DNA of 64,000 nt from DAOUBF01 sp034432795 (GTDB taxonomy: Bacteria > Chloroflexota > Anaerolineae > DSLN01), in the NCBI GenBank assembly GCA_034432795.1, contig DAOUBF010000002.1, positions 33,526-97,525 of the forward strand. The letters are read 5' to 3'. The translations under genes and the position numbers were made by a program. This document shows, piece after piece, positions 30,380 through 38,613 of this stretch. A model generated the notes under the pieces. That model searched no databases. It was not told where the DNA came from and saw only the letters and a program-made list of their open reading frames with translations. The stretch's first letter is position 1; each line of letters opens with the position of its first letter.

Positions 30380-31669
30380 ATGACTAGGTCAAATACGGGC
30401 AACTTGACTTCGCCGGATACAGGCCGAAGACCGGTCCTTCGATCTGCATTTCTTCCTCTGATTGCCGCGCTCTGTGTAATGACGCTCGCGCTCGTCGTGA
30501 GCGGCTTAGCTGCAGAGGTGATTGATAACATACACTTGATAGTAACTAGCGGAGCTGGGCTGTCTGAGCGAGCCAATCCCATAGTCGAATCTTCTGAGAC
30601 CTTGTACCTCGTCAGCTGGGTCGACCCGGATGCGCCTCAGATCACCGGTAAGGTGCGGATCGTCAACCGCGCTACAGGAAAACTCATCCAAGCCATAGAT
30701 ACCGGCTATGCGCCCGACATCGCTATCTCCCCTGATGGGCAGCGTTTGTACCTGGCTGCTCTTGAGTATATTGAGCTCACGCCTGAGGGACAGGAGGTAT
30801 TGAAAGACTACCTCACGGCGTTTGATACGGCGACGTGGAAAGCAGTCTGGAAGACAGAGATCAAGCGCCCGCCTGACGCCAATGCCCGGTTCCGGACCAA
30901 CTTTGGCGATGGGCCATCTGCGCTCGCTATCTCATCAGATGGCAGCCGGTTGTTTGTTCAATTACAGGGCGGTTGGGATGCCTGGTTGATCAGGATAGAC
31001 ACGGCTACAGGTAGGGCAATTGCGCAATCGCCCCGTGTATCCAATTGCATTGGCGCTGATGTGACCGTTTCTTCGAACAGCAATGAGCTTCATCTGTCCT
31101 GCTATGCCGGCAAAGCCCTCCACTTCATGAATGCCACGACTCTGCAGGTCGAGAAGACCCTATCCATACCCGGAGGTCCGATTAGGAGTGCTCTATCGCC
31201 GGATGGCCGGTGGTTATACGTGGTGACATATGCATCAAAGGTTGCGCTCATTGACCTCGAAAAGCGAAGTATTGAAGGGTGGGTGGACCTGGGCAACGAT
31301 AGCTCCCCCGTTGTTTGGGGTTCGGTTACCTTTTCAGGTAACGGAAGCAAGTTGTTCGTGGGAGTGCGCGCTGCTGGGTCTGATACCCCTGTGGATGCCG
31401 TTCGTGTATTCGACACCCAGTCATGGCAGCAGATCGGCCTTGTGCAACTCAATCCCCTGCACCTGGATGGGGGCTTGTCCCAGTTGGGCGTGAGCCGGGA
31501 TCAAAACCGCCTATTGCTCCTGCTTCAAAACGAGCATGTGGAAAACAACGCTTTACACAACCGCACAAGTTTCTCAACGGTGGATCTCACACGCCCAGAT
31601 GTCGCGTCCCCATTAAAACTGGATCTGGCGGACAACGAGCAGCTTGTACGGTTTGTTGTTGGGCCATAG
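30380..31669 (+). CDS. Methylamine/amine dehydrogenase heavy chain (MauB)-like beta-propeller
   Basis: A 429-residue extracytoplasmic protein with an N-terminal hydrophobic leader (LRSAFLPLIAALCVMTLALV). Seven-blade-type repeats follow (DIAISPDGQRLYLAAL, ALAISSDGSRLFVQLQ, SALSPDGRWLYVVTY, VTFSGNGSKLFVGV). The region NCIGADV...LHLSCYAGKALHF matches in layout the conserved Cys pair and DCYHIFP...FMHCRDGSLAKV segment of MADH/AADH heavy chains. AFDTATWKAVWKTEI fits VFDPVTLLPTADIEL. AAAGGAGG precedes the ATG. With the MauA-like and MauF-like genes upstream it completes a plausible large/small subunit pair. The substrate amine is unknown. Confidence 0.7.
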   Translation: MTRSNTGNLTSPDTGRRPVLRSAFLPLIAALCVMTLALVVSGLAAEVIDNIHLIVTSGAGLSERANPIVESSETLYLVSWVDPDAPQITGKVRIVNRATGKLIQAIDTGYAPDIAISPDGQRLYLAALEYIELTPEGQEVLKDYLTAFDTATWKAVWKTEIKRPPDANARFRTNFGDGPSALAISSDGSRLFVQLQGGWDAWLIRIDTATGRAIAQSPRVSNCIGADVTVSSNSNELHLSCYAGKALHFMNATTLQVEKTLSIPGGPIRSALSPDGRWLYVVTYASKVALIDLEKRSIEGWVDLGNDSSPVVWGSVTFSGNGSKLFVGVRAAGSDTPVDAVRVFDTQSWQQIGLVQLNPLHLDGGLSQLGVSRDQNRLLLLLQNEHVENNALHNRTSFSTVDLTRPDVASPLKLDLADNEQLVRFVVGP

Positions 31670-31713
31670 CCACGGGTGAGAACTCACGAAATACACATAA
31701 CCTTAAGAAGTAA

Positions 31714-32030
31714 TCATGGCACAGTGGTATTACGGTAATGCTTCGTAATGGCCAGGCGATACGCCTCATTGAGAAGCGGGGCGGCTGAGGTTACATCCAG
31801 CCGTAACCCCTGAAACGCATCCAGAATCGCTTGTGCATGGGCAGCCGCCAACCCATGAAAACGCTGCTTTTTCCAGAGGATATTGCCGATCTCGGCATAA
31901 ATCAGGTCCGGCGCAAGGAGAGTGAGATCCCCATTCTATAGCCATACAACACACGTTGCAATTCAGCCGTGTATGGCTCAACGAGAAACCACTTGATCAC
32001 AACGCTGCTATCTACGACGACCTTGTCCAC
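31714..32030 (-). pseudogene. Frameshifted, 3'-truncated PIN-domain (VapC) toxin
   Basis: GTG at 32030, 3 bases after the antitoxin stop, opens KVVVDSSVVIKWFLVEPYTA, a typical PIN N-terminus with its first Asp. Near 31926-31935 the frame shifts, and another frame continues DLTLLAPDLIYAEIGNILWK, then LLNEAYRLAITKHYRNTTVP and a stop. The second acidic residue (E in YAEIGN) is present, but the C-terminal third with the last catalytic Asp residues is missing. The gene is dead. It ends about 45 bases from the MauB-like stop, so the island boundary may lie here. Confidence 0.75.
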
Positions 32031-32033
32031 AGG

Positions 32034-32270
32034 CTAGCGCTCTCGATCCTCACGGATCAACTCCACACTGTCAGGCATCTCGCCATAGATGGCAAATAAA
32101 CGCTCGCGCAGCGCCTCAATCTTGCATACGACCGCCTCCCGTTGGCGCAACTCCTCCTCCTGAGCCTGCCATACCTCTAAAAGCTGCTCAATACTGCTCA
32201 AGCCGTGCCTCTCGGCTGAGGCTTCCAGCCGTGTGTAAAGCGAGTCCGAGATCGTGAGTGTTCTCCCCAT
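32034..32270 (-). CDS. VapB-type antitoxin (ribbon-helix-helix-like)
   Basis: A 78-residue protein, RTLTISDSLYTRLEASAERH at the N-terminus (strand-helix-helix pattern for DNA binding), then a long charged helix rich in Glu/Gln/Arg that would cap the PIN toxin. TAGGAGC lies 7 bases before the ATG and a TATAAT (minus strand, about 32294-32299) upstream. Its partner toxin is broken, so it is an orphan antitoxin that may still autoregulate. Confidence 0.75.
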   Translation of the reverse strand: MGRTLTISDSLYTRLEASAERHGLSSIEQLLEVWQAQEEELRQREAVVCKIEALRERLFAIYGEMPDSVELIREDRER

Positions 32271-32392
32271 GATCTGTGCTCCTATAACGTAATATTATAG
32301 CGGTGGTAGCCCTTCCTGGGTAGATGCCGCATTGACAAAAGAGGCCGCGTGGGTGAGGGCACCCCATGCGGCCTCGTGTTCTCAAGCCGGAG

Positions 32393-33607
32393 CTATTCCC
32401 TTTCCACAATCATCGCCACGGCCTCGCCCCCGCCCAGGCACAGCGTCACCAGCCCACGCTCCTGGCCCCGGTCGCGCAGCGCGTACAGCAGCGTCGTCAG
32501 CGTCCGGGCGCCGGACGCGCCCAACGGGTGGCCGAGCGCAATCGCGCCCCCGTGTACGTTCACTTTGTCCCAGTCCCAACGATAGCCCATCTGCTCCATA
32601 CCGCGCGCATCGGCCAACACCTGCGCGGCGAAAGCCTCGTTGATCTCAATCAGGTCCACGTCGTCCAGGGTCATATCGGTGCGCTCCAACAGGCGCGCTA
32701 TCGCCTTGACCGGCGCGTAGAACAGCCACACCGGCTCCACCGCCGCGTGCGTGTAGGCCACGATCCGCGCCATCGGCCGGAGGCCCAACGCTTCGGCCCT
32801 CTCGCGGCTCATGATCACCAGTGCCGCCGCGCCATCATTCAGCCCCGGCGCATTCCCCGCCGTCACCCGGCCATCGGGCTTGAAGGCCGGTGGCAAGGCC
32901 GCCAGCGCCTCCAGGCTGGTATCCCGGCGCGGCCCCTCATCCGTATCCACGACCTTCGTCCCTTTCTTATCCGTGACCTCCACCGGGACGATCTCAGCCT
33001 TGAACTTGCCTGCATCGGTCGCAGCGATTGCCTTGCGATGGCTCTCCAGCGCGAAGGCGTCCATCTCCTCACGGGTGACCTCAAACTTATCGGCGATGAA
33101 CTCGGCGGCATGGCCCATCATCTGCTGCTCAAATGAGCACCACAGGCCATCGTTGACCAGCGCGTCCACCAGCGTGTCGTTGCCGTAGCGATAGCCCCGG
33201 CGGGCGTTGGGCAAGAGGTAGGGAGCATTGCTCATGCTCTCCATGCCCCCTGCTACGTACACATCGCCGTCGCCGGCGCGGATGGCCTGGGCCGCCAGCA
33301 TCACCGCCTTCAGGCCCGACCCACATACCTTGTTCACGGTCACCGCACCGACCTCCGCTGGCAGGCCGCCGCGAATAGCCGCCTGGCGCGCCGGCGCCTG
33401 GCCCGCGCCCGCCTGCACCACCTGACCCATGATCACCTCATCCACCAGGCTGCCCTCAATCCCGGCGCGCTCCACCGCCGCACGCACGGCAATTGCCCCA
33501 AGCTGCGTCGCCGGAATAGACGAAAGCACGCCGTTGATCTTACCCACCGGCGTGCGGACTGCGCTGATAATCACGGGTTCTCTGGCACGATCTCCATCTG
33601 TCCTCAT
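32393..33607 (-). CDS. Acetyl-CoA C-acyltransferase (thiolase)
   Basis: A 404-residue thiolase II/degradative thiolase, condensing or cleaving acyl-CoA. Catalytic Cys in VNKVCGSGLKAV (about residue 96), GGMESMSNAPYLL, NEAFAAQVLADARG, then GGAIALGHPLGASGAR with the catalytic His and the second Cys in LCLGGGEAVAM. The family ends exactly as seen. It is monocistronic or cotranscribed with the upstream HIT gene (17-base gap). Part of its C-terminal coding sequence (32427-32467) is duplicated in the MauA-like gene. Confidence 0.95.
   Translation of the reverse strand: MRTDGDRAREPVIISAVRTPVGKINGVLSSIPATQLGAIAVRAAVERAGIEGSLVDEVIMGQVVQAGAGQAPARQAAIRGGLPAEVGAVTVNKVCGSGLKAVMLAAQAIRAGDGDVYVAGGMESMSNAPYLLPNARRGYRYGNDTLVDALVNDGLWCSFEQQMMGHAAEFIADKFEVTREEMDAFALESHRKAIAATDAGKFKAEIVPVEVTDKKGTKVVDTDEGPRRDTSLEALAALPPAFKPDGRVTAGNAPGLNDGAAALVIMSRERAEALGLRPMARIVAYTHAAVEPVWLFYAPVKAIARLLERTDMTLDDVDLIEINEAFAAQVLADARGMEQMGYRWDWDKVNVHGGAIALGHPLGASGARTLTTLLYALRDRGQERGLVTLCLGGGEAVAMIVERE
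32427..32467 (+). repeat. 41-base copy shared with the MauA-like gene (copy 2, likely source)
   Basis: Lies within the conserved C-terminal codons of the thiolase (antisense of LVTLCLGGGEA), so the thiolase copy is probably the original. The partner is 29126-29166. Confidence 0.9.
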
Positions 33608-33624
33608 GGCTCACCTCTCATAGA

Positions 33625-34152
33625 TCAGGGGGTAGAGGCCGATTCCCGATCATCTGTCCCTACCCCCTGATCCCAAACGGCTTTAAGACGCCGATAGGTC
33701 TCATCCAATAGTTCGGGGATGACACGTGTCTGGCCGATGATCGGCATGTAGTTGGTATCGCCGCTCCAACGCGGCACAATGTGCAGGTGCACATGATCGG
33801 CCACCCCGGCGCCGGCCACCTGGCCGATGTTGGCACCCATGTTGAAGCCGTCGGGGGCATAGGCCGCCCGCAGCGCCCTCAGGCTACGCACCACCATCTC
33901 CATCAACTCCGCCCGCGTCTCGCTATCCAGGTCCTCTAACGAGGGGACGTGGGCATAGGGCACCACCATCAGGTGGCCGTTATTGTAGGGATAGCGGTTT
34001 AAGACGACAAAGACGTGCCTGCCCCGCGCCAGGACATGCTCCGCCGCGTCATCCTGCGCCGTGATCTTCTCACAAAAGATGCACCCTTCAGGAGAGGGGT
34101 GCTCGCCGCGCAAGTACGCCATCCGCCAGGGTGTCCATAGATGCTCCATCAC
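33625..34152 (-). CDS. HIT-family nucleotide hydrolase/transferase
   Basis: A 175-residue HIT protein of the Ap4A-phosphorylase/Fhit-like branch. N-terminal LWTPWRMAYLRGE and a zinc-type GCIFC (C-x-x-C). Then NRYPYNNGHLMVVPYAHV and the histidine triad in VADHVHLHIVPRW, followed by the family tail GDTNYMPIIGQTRVIPE. It probably hydrolyses dinucleoside polyphosphates or transfers AMP. GTG at 34152 is followed at once by ATG. The -10 box TAGAAT ends 6 bases before the GTG and there is no ribosome binding site, so a leaderless mRNA is likely. Confidence 0.92.
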   Translation of the reverse strand: MMEHLWTPWRMAYLRGEHPSPEGCIFCEKITAQDDAAEHVLARGRHVFVVLNRYPYNNGHLMVVPYAHVPSLEDLDSETRAELMEMVVRSLRALRAAYAPDGFNMGANIGQVAGAGVADHVHLHIVPRWSGDTNYMPIIGQTRVIPELLDETYRRLKAVWDQGVGTDDRESASTP

Positions 34153-34158
34153 AGGGCT

Positions 34159-34167
34159 ATTCTAGCA
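34159..34167 (-). promoter_or_regulatory. Extended -10 box of the HIT gene (leaderless style)
   Basis: TGCTAGAAT on the minus strand with 6 bases to the GTG at 34152. Confidence 0.6.
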
Positions 34168-34275
34168 GAAATCGGCGCGGGCCGCAATTCTTGCGCCAAT
34201 GTTCACAATCAGGTGCTCAACGGATTCTCTACAGGAATCAAAGGGTTCAGGCCGGTTTTGCCTGATGGCGGTTTG

Positions 34276-34284
34276 TGCTACAAT
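34276..34284 (+). promoter_or_regulatory. Extended -10 box of birA (leaderless style)
   Basis: TGCTACAAT with exactly 6 bases (TGAGCA) to the GTG at 34291. Confidence 0.6.
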
Positions 34285-34290
34285 TGAGCA

Positions 34291-35103
34291 GTGCCATCGG
34301 GCATGCAGGCGGCCAGCATGGAAGCAGCGGACATCCTCAACGGTCTGAACACCCAGGTATTGGGCAGGACCATTTTCGCCTATTCGTCCATCGGCTCCAC
34401 CAATGACGAAGCCAAACGCCTGGCAGCCGAAGGCGCCCCCGAAGGAACGCTGGTCATCGCCGAGGAGCAGACCGCCGGGCGCGGGCGCCTGGGTCGGCGC
34501 TGGCTGGCCCCACCCGGCACCGCGCTGCTCTTCTCACTGGTGCTGCGGCCCTCGCTCCCCCTGGAGCAGACCGCACAACTCAGTATGGCCGTTGCCCTGG
34601 GCGCAGCGGAAGCGATTGAAGCGGAAACCGGCCTGCCCATCCAGCTCAAATGGCCCAACGACCTGCTCATCCGCGGGCGCAAAGCCGGTGGCCTCCTCAC
34701 AGAGACCTCCGTCACAGGCGACCGGCTGGAATGGGCGGTCATTGGCCTGGGGCTGAATGTCAACCTGGACTTCACCGCCCCCGGCCTGGAGGCCCTGGCT
34801 GACCAGGCCACCAGCCTGAGTCTGGAGCTGGGCCATCCGGTGGACCGGGTGCGCCTGTTGCAAAGGCTACTCTTGCACACGGAGGCCCATCTGGCCCTGA
34901 TCTACCAGGGCCAGTCTTTACATCACGCTATCCACGACAGACTGGCCTACCTGGGCGAGCCTGTGGTCGTGGAAGCGCCTGTGGGCCGCCTCGTTGGAAC
35001 AGTCCTGGGAGTGGATGCGCAGGGTCGGCTGCGCCTGCGTCAGGCAGATGGCAGCGTGACCGAGGTCGCGGTTGGTGATATGGTCCATGTCAGAAGAGGC
35101 TAA
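34291..35103 (+). CDS. birA: Biotin--[acetyl-CoA-carboxylase] ligase, monofunctional
   Basis: Forms biotinyl-AMP and biotinylates carboxylase carrier protein. A 270-residue class I ligase without the N-terminal helix-turn-helix of E. coli BirA, so it should not be a repressor. Motifs: FAYSSIGSTNDEAKRLA, TAGRGRLGRRW (biotinyl-AMP loop, about 70-80), LKWPNDLLIRGRKAGGLL (about 128-145), VIGLGLNVN. The C-terminal SH3-like part ends VTEVAVGDMVHVRRG. The GTG start is fixed by the -10 box 6 bases upstream; ATG at 34303 and 34318 are alternatives. It heads an apparent operon with two paralogous membrane proteins. Confidence 0.94.
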   Translation: MPSGMQAASMEAADILNGLNTQVLGRTIFAYSSIGSTNDEAKRLAAEGAPEGTLVIAEEQTAGRGRLGRRWLAPPGTALLFSLVLRPSLPLEQTAQLSMAVALGAAEAIEAETGLPIQLKWPNDLLIRGRKAGGLLTETSVTGDRLEWAVIGLGLNVNLDFTAPGLEALADQATSLSLELGHPVDRVRLLQRLLLHTEAHLALIYQGQSLHHAIHDRLAYLGEPVVVEAPVGRLVGTVLGVDAQGRLRLRQADGSVTEVAVGDMVHVRRG

Positions 35104-35108
35104 GGAAA

Positions 35109-36485
35109 ATGGGCGTTGATTTGGAATGGGAGATAGGAGATGAAGAGGCCCCGCCCGCTACAGAATGGACGAACCCCTTCCCCTCCCCTATTATGGGAAG
35201 GGAACGAGGGGAGGGATTTGTCCCTCGCCCATCGCTCATGTTCAGGCTCCGCCCGGAACGCCGCCGCTGGCGAGCCTGGATCCTCACCGCGCTTATCTTT
35301 GGGGCTGTGGCCCTGGCCGCGCTCTGGCTCATCCAGGAGCAATGGCGACGCCAGCTTGAAGGAGAACTGCGCTCCACTATCCTGCTGGAGGCACAGGCGC
35401 TGGCGCGTGGTGACCGCGAGATCTTCCTGGGGCTGCAAGACCCCCAAGACGAGAAATGGCGGAGAGCGCAAAGCGATCTGCTGGATATAGCTCGCCAGGC
35501 CGACATCCCTGCCGACCAGGTGGAGATCACCGCCCTCGGCGTGGAGGGCGATTGGGCCTGGGCGGAGGTGCGCGCACCGCGCCTGGCTGAAGGCATCTTC
35601 CGCATGGGCGACGCGCCTAACGCCGGAGAAGAGATCCAGTTGGAGCAGGTGCAGTTCTATCGCCGCGTGGAGAATCGCTGGGTGCACGTTGCGCCCAGCC
35701 CGGACTTCCTGGCCTATTGGGGCGAAACGGCTACCTTGGAAGCGCCCTACCTGCAGGTGGAATTCCCCGAACGCGACCGCCCCCAGGTGGAGGCCTGGCT
35801 GGCCGCGCTGGGGCCTTATGCCCAGGGGGTCTGTCTGGACCTGGGCTGCCCGCCTGAAATGAAACTCACCGTCGTGCTCAGCCCAACGATCAGCCTGGAG
35901 GAGTCGTTTCAGATGCTGAACCCAGATATGATCAGGCTGATCTTGCCCTCCCCACACGCCATCGGTATCCGCCAGGACCATCTTCACTCGGAGGAGCCTA
36001 TGCTCATCGCGCTGAGCTTTAGCCTAATGGCTGTGGCTCAGAGCAGCGGCTCCACCATGGCGGCCTACGAATTTGAGGGGCGCGGCCTTCCGGCGCGTGT
36101 CACCCTGGCACGGGCCATCTTTTATCATGAGTTTGACCGGGCGGTGGCGCTCCTGGCGACCCCGGAACTCCAGGCAGAGTGGGCCAACTTCAAGGATACG
36201 CTGATGAACCCGCTGTCGCAGGGGGAATGGCTCTCGCTGGCCCAGATGGATCTGGCCCCCTCCTCAGAAGGCCAGGCCTGGACGCTGGTGGAATATGTCG
36301 CCGAAACCTATGGGCGTAAGTATATCGGCGAACTGCTCCGGGCCGCGCAATCTGCCCCCTCTCTGTCTGAGGCGTTGCGCACCGGGTTGGCAGTCCAGGA
36401 TGTAGACGCCTTTGAGCACAACTGGCGCAGTTTCGTGGCAGCCCGCTTGGGCCAGGCCCGACGAGATGTTCCCTTGCGGCCATGA
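35109..36485 (+). CDS. Single-pass membrane protein with extracytoplasmic module, paralogue 1
   Basis: 458 residues: short acidic N-terminus, a repeat-derived insert (residues about 21-41), a membrane helix (about 55-75), then one large external module beginning ALARGDREIFLGLQDPQDEK and W. The module recurs twice in the next gene. Late features: RAIFYHEFDRAVALLATPEL and WTLVEYVAETYGRKYIGELL, which give the look of a gluzincin-like helical domain, but no HExxH is present. AGGA lies 3 bases before the ATG, 5 bases after birA. The stop overlaps the next start (ATGA). Function unknown. Confidence 0.7.
   Translation: MGVDLEWEIGDEEAPPATEWTNPFPSPIMGRERGEGFVPRPSLMFRLRPERRRWRAWILTALIFGAVALAALWLIQEQWRRQLEGELRSTILLEAQALARGDREIFLGLQDPQDEKWRRAQSDLLDIARQADIPADQVEITALGVEGDWAWAEVRAPRLAEGIFRMGDAPNAGEEIQLEQVQFYRRVENRWVHVAPSPDFLAYWGETATLEAPYLQVEFPERDRPQVEAWLAALGPYAQGVCLDLGCPPEMKLTVVLSPTISLEESFQMLNPDMIRLILPSPHAIGIRQDHLHSEEPMLIALSFSLMAVAQSSGSTMAAYEFEGRGLPARVTLARAIFYHEFDRAVALLATPELQAEWANFKDTLMNPLSQGEWLSLAQMDLAPSSEGQAWTLVEYVAETYGRKYIGELLRAAQSAPSLSEALRTGLAVQDVDAFEHNWRSFVAARLGQARRDVPLRP
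35174..35215. repeat. C/G-rich dispersed repeat inserted in frame in a coding sequence
   Basis: CCCTTCCC and GGGAAGGG arms flanked by further C and G runs, like the intergenic blocks. It encodes NPFPSPIMGRERGEGF, absent from the paralogue at 36482. Confidence 0.65.
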
Positions 36486-38608
36486 ACATTGAGATTGAGT
36501 GGAGTATCAGTGACGATGAGACCGAATTCCCGCCGCTGCCGGAAGAGGCCGTATCGATTGGGCCTTCGCCAGGCTTAAAATGGCGCCGCCTGGGGCTGAT
36601 CCTGACGGCGCTGATCTTTCTGATCGCAGCGGGCGCCCTGATCGTCCGTGGTGTGATTGAGGGCGGCGAGCGGCGGTTGGAGGCCAGCCTGCGCGACGCG
36701 GTGGCCCTGGAGATCGCCGCCATCCGCTCGGCGGACCGCGAACTGTTCCTCTCGCTTCAGGACCCGACAGAGAGCACCTGGGTGGCCGCCCAAGAGAACA
36801 TCTTCTCCGCCTTCCACCGGTTCGGCATCATCCCCCAGGAGGTCATCCGCGTGGAGATGGGGGGCGACCACGCCTGGGCGGAGGTGCGCCTGACGTGGCC
36901 CGGCTGGGGCGAACTGCAACAGACCTGGGCTTACCGCCGGGTAGGGGAGGCCTGGCGACATACCCGCCTGGACGAAAGCTGGTGGGGGTCGCGCACGATC
37001 CTGGTCTCCGGCCCGGTGCGGGTCATGTATTTCGCCCGCGACGAAGCCGCCGCTCACGACCTCATGGGCCAGGCGCTCAACTGGCTTTACCGGGCCTGCA
37101 ACGACTTCGGTTGTAACGGCCTGCCTGCTCTCACCATAGACATCACCAACTCGCTCTCGCTCTTGCCAGACACCGTGACCTGGATCAGGCCCGACTTGCT
37201 TAGCTTCCCCTCGCCACATGCGGGCTGGGGGTGGCCCAATGATGAGGTGCCGGAGGGTCTGATTGGGGGGCTGGCACGGCAGCTTGCCCGCAAGGCGATT
37301 TACAGCCGGCCTGGGCTGGACCAGTTCGGTCCGGTGCTGCAGCCAGGGCAGGCCCACCCCCATGTGGCCCTGGCCGAACAGGCCGCCGACTGGGCGCTCA
37401 GCCAATGGGGCCTCGACCCTGCCCTGCCACCGTCCAACTACGTTGCCGCGCTCGCCGCCCAATACGGCCCCAAGGTCGTGCGCAATCTGATCGCTGCGTT
37501 GGGTCAGAGCGATAGCATTGAAGGAGCGCTGACGCAGGCGTTAGGCACCTCGCTGGCTGCGCTGGACCATTCGCCGGATTTCTTTATCTTCCTGCTCAAC
37601 GCTGAAGCCGAGGCCATTACCCGCCGCGACAGAGACACGTTCCAGGCCCTGCAAGACCCCAATATCCCCGGCTGGGGGCGGCTGCAACTCAACCGCTACG
37701 AACGCGCCGAGGTCTGGGCAGCCATGCAAGGCGAGATCATCAGCCGCGTCCGCCGCCGCGCCACCCGCGACCGCATCCTGGTCATGCGCGTTCAGTTCAT
37801 GGGGCCAGGGGGGACGATACAGCGTATAGAGTCATTCCGTTGGGCGGGCAACCGCTGGCTACATACCTGGCCCGCGTTGGAGGCCTGGGGCGAGCCGATC
37901 AGCCAGACGGATGGCATCTTCCGCATCGTCTATCATGAGCGCGACGCCGATCTGGTTCGGCCGTTCATCCCGCGCCTGAATGGCCTCGTCGCACAGATCG
38001 CCAGCGACCTGGGGCAGCCTGTCCCCTCGCGCCCGCTGACGGTCACCATAGACCCGGTGGCACTGGGCTATCAAGGGCTGCCAGACCTGATCGTGCCCTC
38101 ACCCTGGGCTACCGGGCTGCCGCCAGGAGACCCCCCCGACGCGGGCAGCGCTTTCTTGCTGCGCCAGGTCGTCGCACTCATGGTGCACTCGCTGGCCTGG
38201 AGAGATATGCCAGCGGAACTGACGCCGGGGCAGGCGGCGGCGCTCTCTGCACTGGTGGAATGGGAGGTGCGCTCCGTGCTGGGGGAGGTGCTCCTGGATG
38301 CTGAAGCGCGGGCCGGGTTGGAGCAGGCCCTGGCCGCTGGCCAGCTCCTGCCGCCCGACCTCCTCTGGGCGACGCCAGTGATCGTGCGCCCATCGTTCGG
38401 CCAGCCGGAAACCCTGGCCTGGCCCCTGGCGCGGGCCGAGTGGCTCACGCTTATAGACACCCTCATCCAGGGCGAGAGGCAGCGTTTGCCCGTATTACGG
38501 GCGCACCTCCCGACCGCACGCTCCATGGAGGATTGGCTGCAGCGCAGCCTGGGCCTGAGCCTAGCCGAGGTGGAAGCGAATTGGCGGGCAACGCTAAGCC
38601 GCTATTGA
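36482..38608 (+). CDS. Single-pass membrane protein with two extracytoplasmic modules, paralogue 2
   Basis: 708 residues. N-terminus IEIEWSISDDETEF parallels VDLEWEIGDEE of the upstream gene. Membrane helix about residues 38-56. Two tandem modules follow, each opening with the signature seen in paralogue 1: AIRSADRELFLSLQDPTEST W and AITRRDRDTFQALQDPNIPG W. Each has a Trp-rich middle (EAWRHTRLDESWWG; NRWLHTWPALEAWG) and VRVMYFARDEAAA or FRIVYHERDADLV. Internal duplication of a 290-320 residue unit explains the size. The ATGA overlap with the upstream gene indicates coupled expression and a likely shared complex. No known enzyme motif. Confidence 0.7.
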   Translation: MNIEIEWSISDDETEFPPLPEEAVSIGPSPGLKWRRLGLILTALIFLIAAGALIVRGVIEGGERRLEASLRDAVALEIAAIRSADRELFLSLQDPTESTWVAAQENIFSAFHRFGIIPQEVIRVEMGGDHAWAEVRLTWPGWGELQQTWAYRRVGEAWRHTRLDESWWGSRTILVSGPVRVMYFARDEAAAHDLMGQALNWLYRACNDFGCNGLPALTIDITNSLSLLPDTVTWIRPDLLSFPSPHAGWGWPNDEVPEGLIGGLARQLARKAIYSRPGLDQFGPVLQPGQAHPHVALAEQAADWALSQWGLDPALPPSNYVAALAAQYGPKVVRNLIAALGQSDSIEGALTQALGTSLAALDHSPDFFIFLLNAEAEAITRRDRDTFQALQDPNIPGWGRLQLNRYERAEVWAAMQGEIISRVRRRATRDRILVMRVQFMGPGGTIQRIESFRWAGNRWLHTWPALEAWGEPISQTDGIFRIVYHERDADLVRPFIPRLNGLVAQIASDLGQPVPSRPLTVTIDPVALGYQGLPDLIVPSPWATGLPPGDPPDAGSAFLLRQVVALMVHSLAWRDMPAELTPGQAAALSALVEWEVRSVLGEVLLDAEARAGLEQALAAGQLLPPDLLWATPVIVRPSFGQPETLAWPLARAEWLTLIDTLIQGERQRLPVLRAHLPTARSMEDWLQRSLGLSLAEVEANWRATLSRY

Positions 38609-38613
38609 TCCGC

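Noticed and set aside
31766..31981. 71-codon Cys-rich frame resembling another small Cys-rich island protein
   Set aside because: It overlaps the VapC pseudogene, whose PIN-domain residues are readable in the neighbouring frame. The Cys content is a coincidence of phase.
35109..38608. Metalloprotease assignment for the birA-linked proteins
   Set aside because: The helical, Trp-rich module looks gluzincin-like, but no HExxH or other zinc motif is present.
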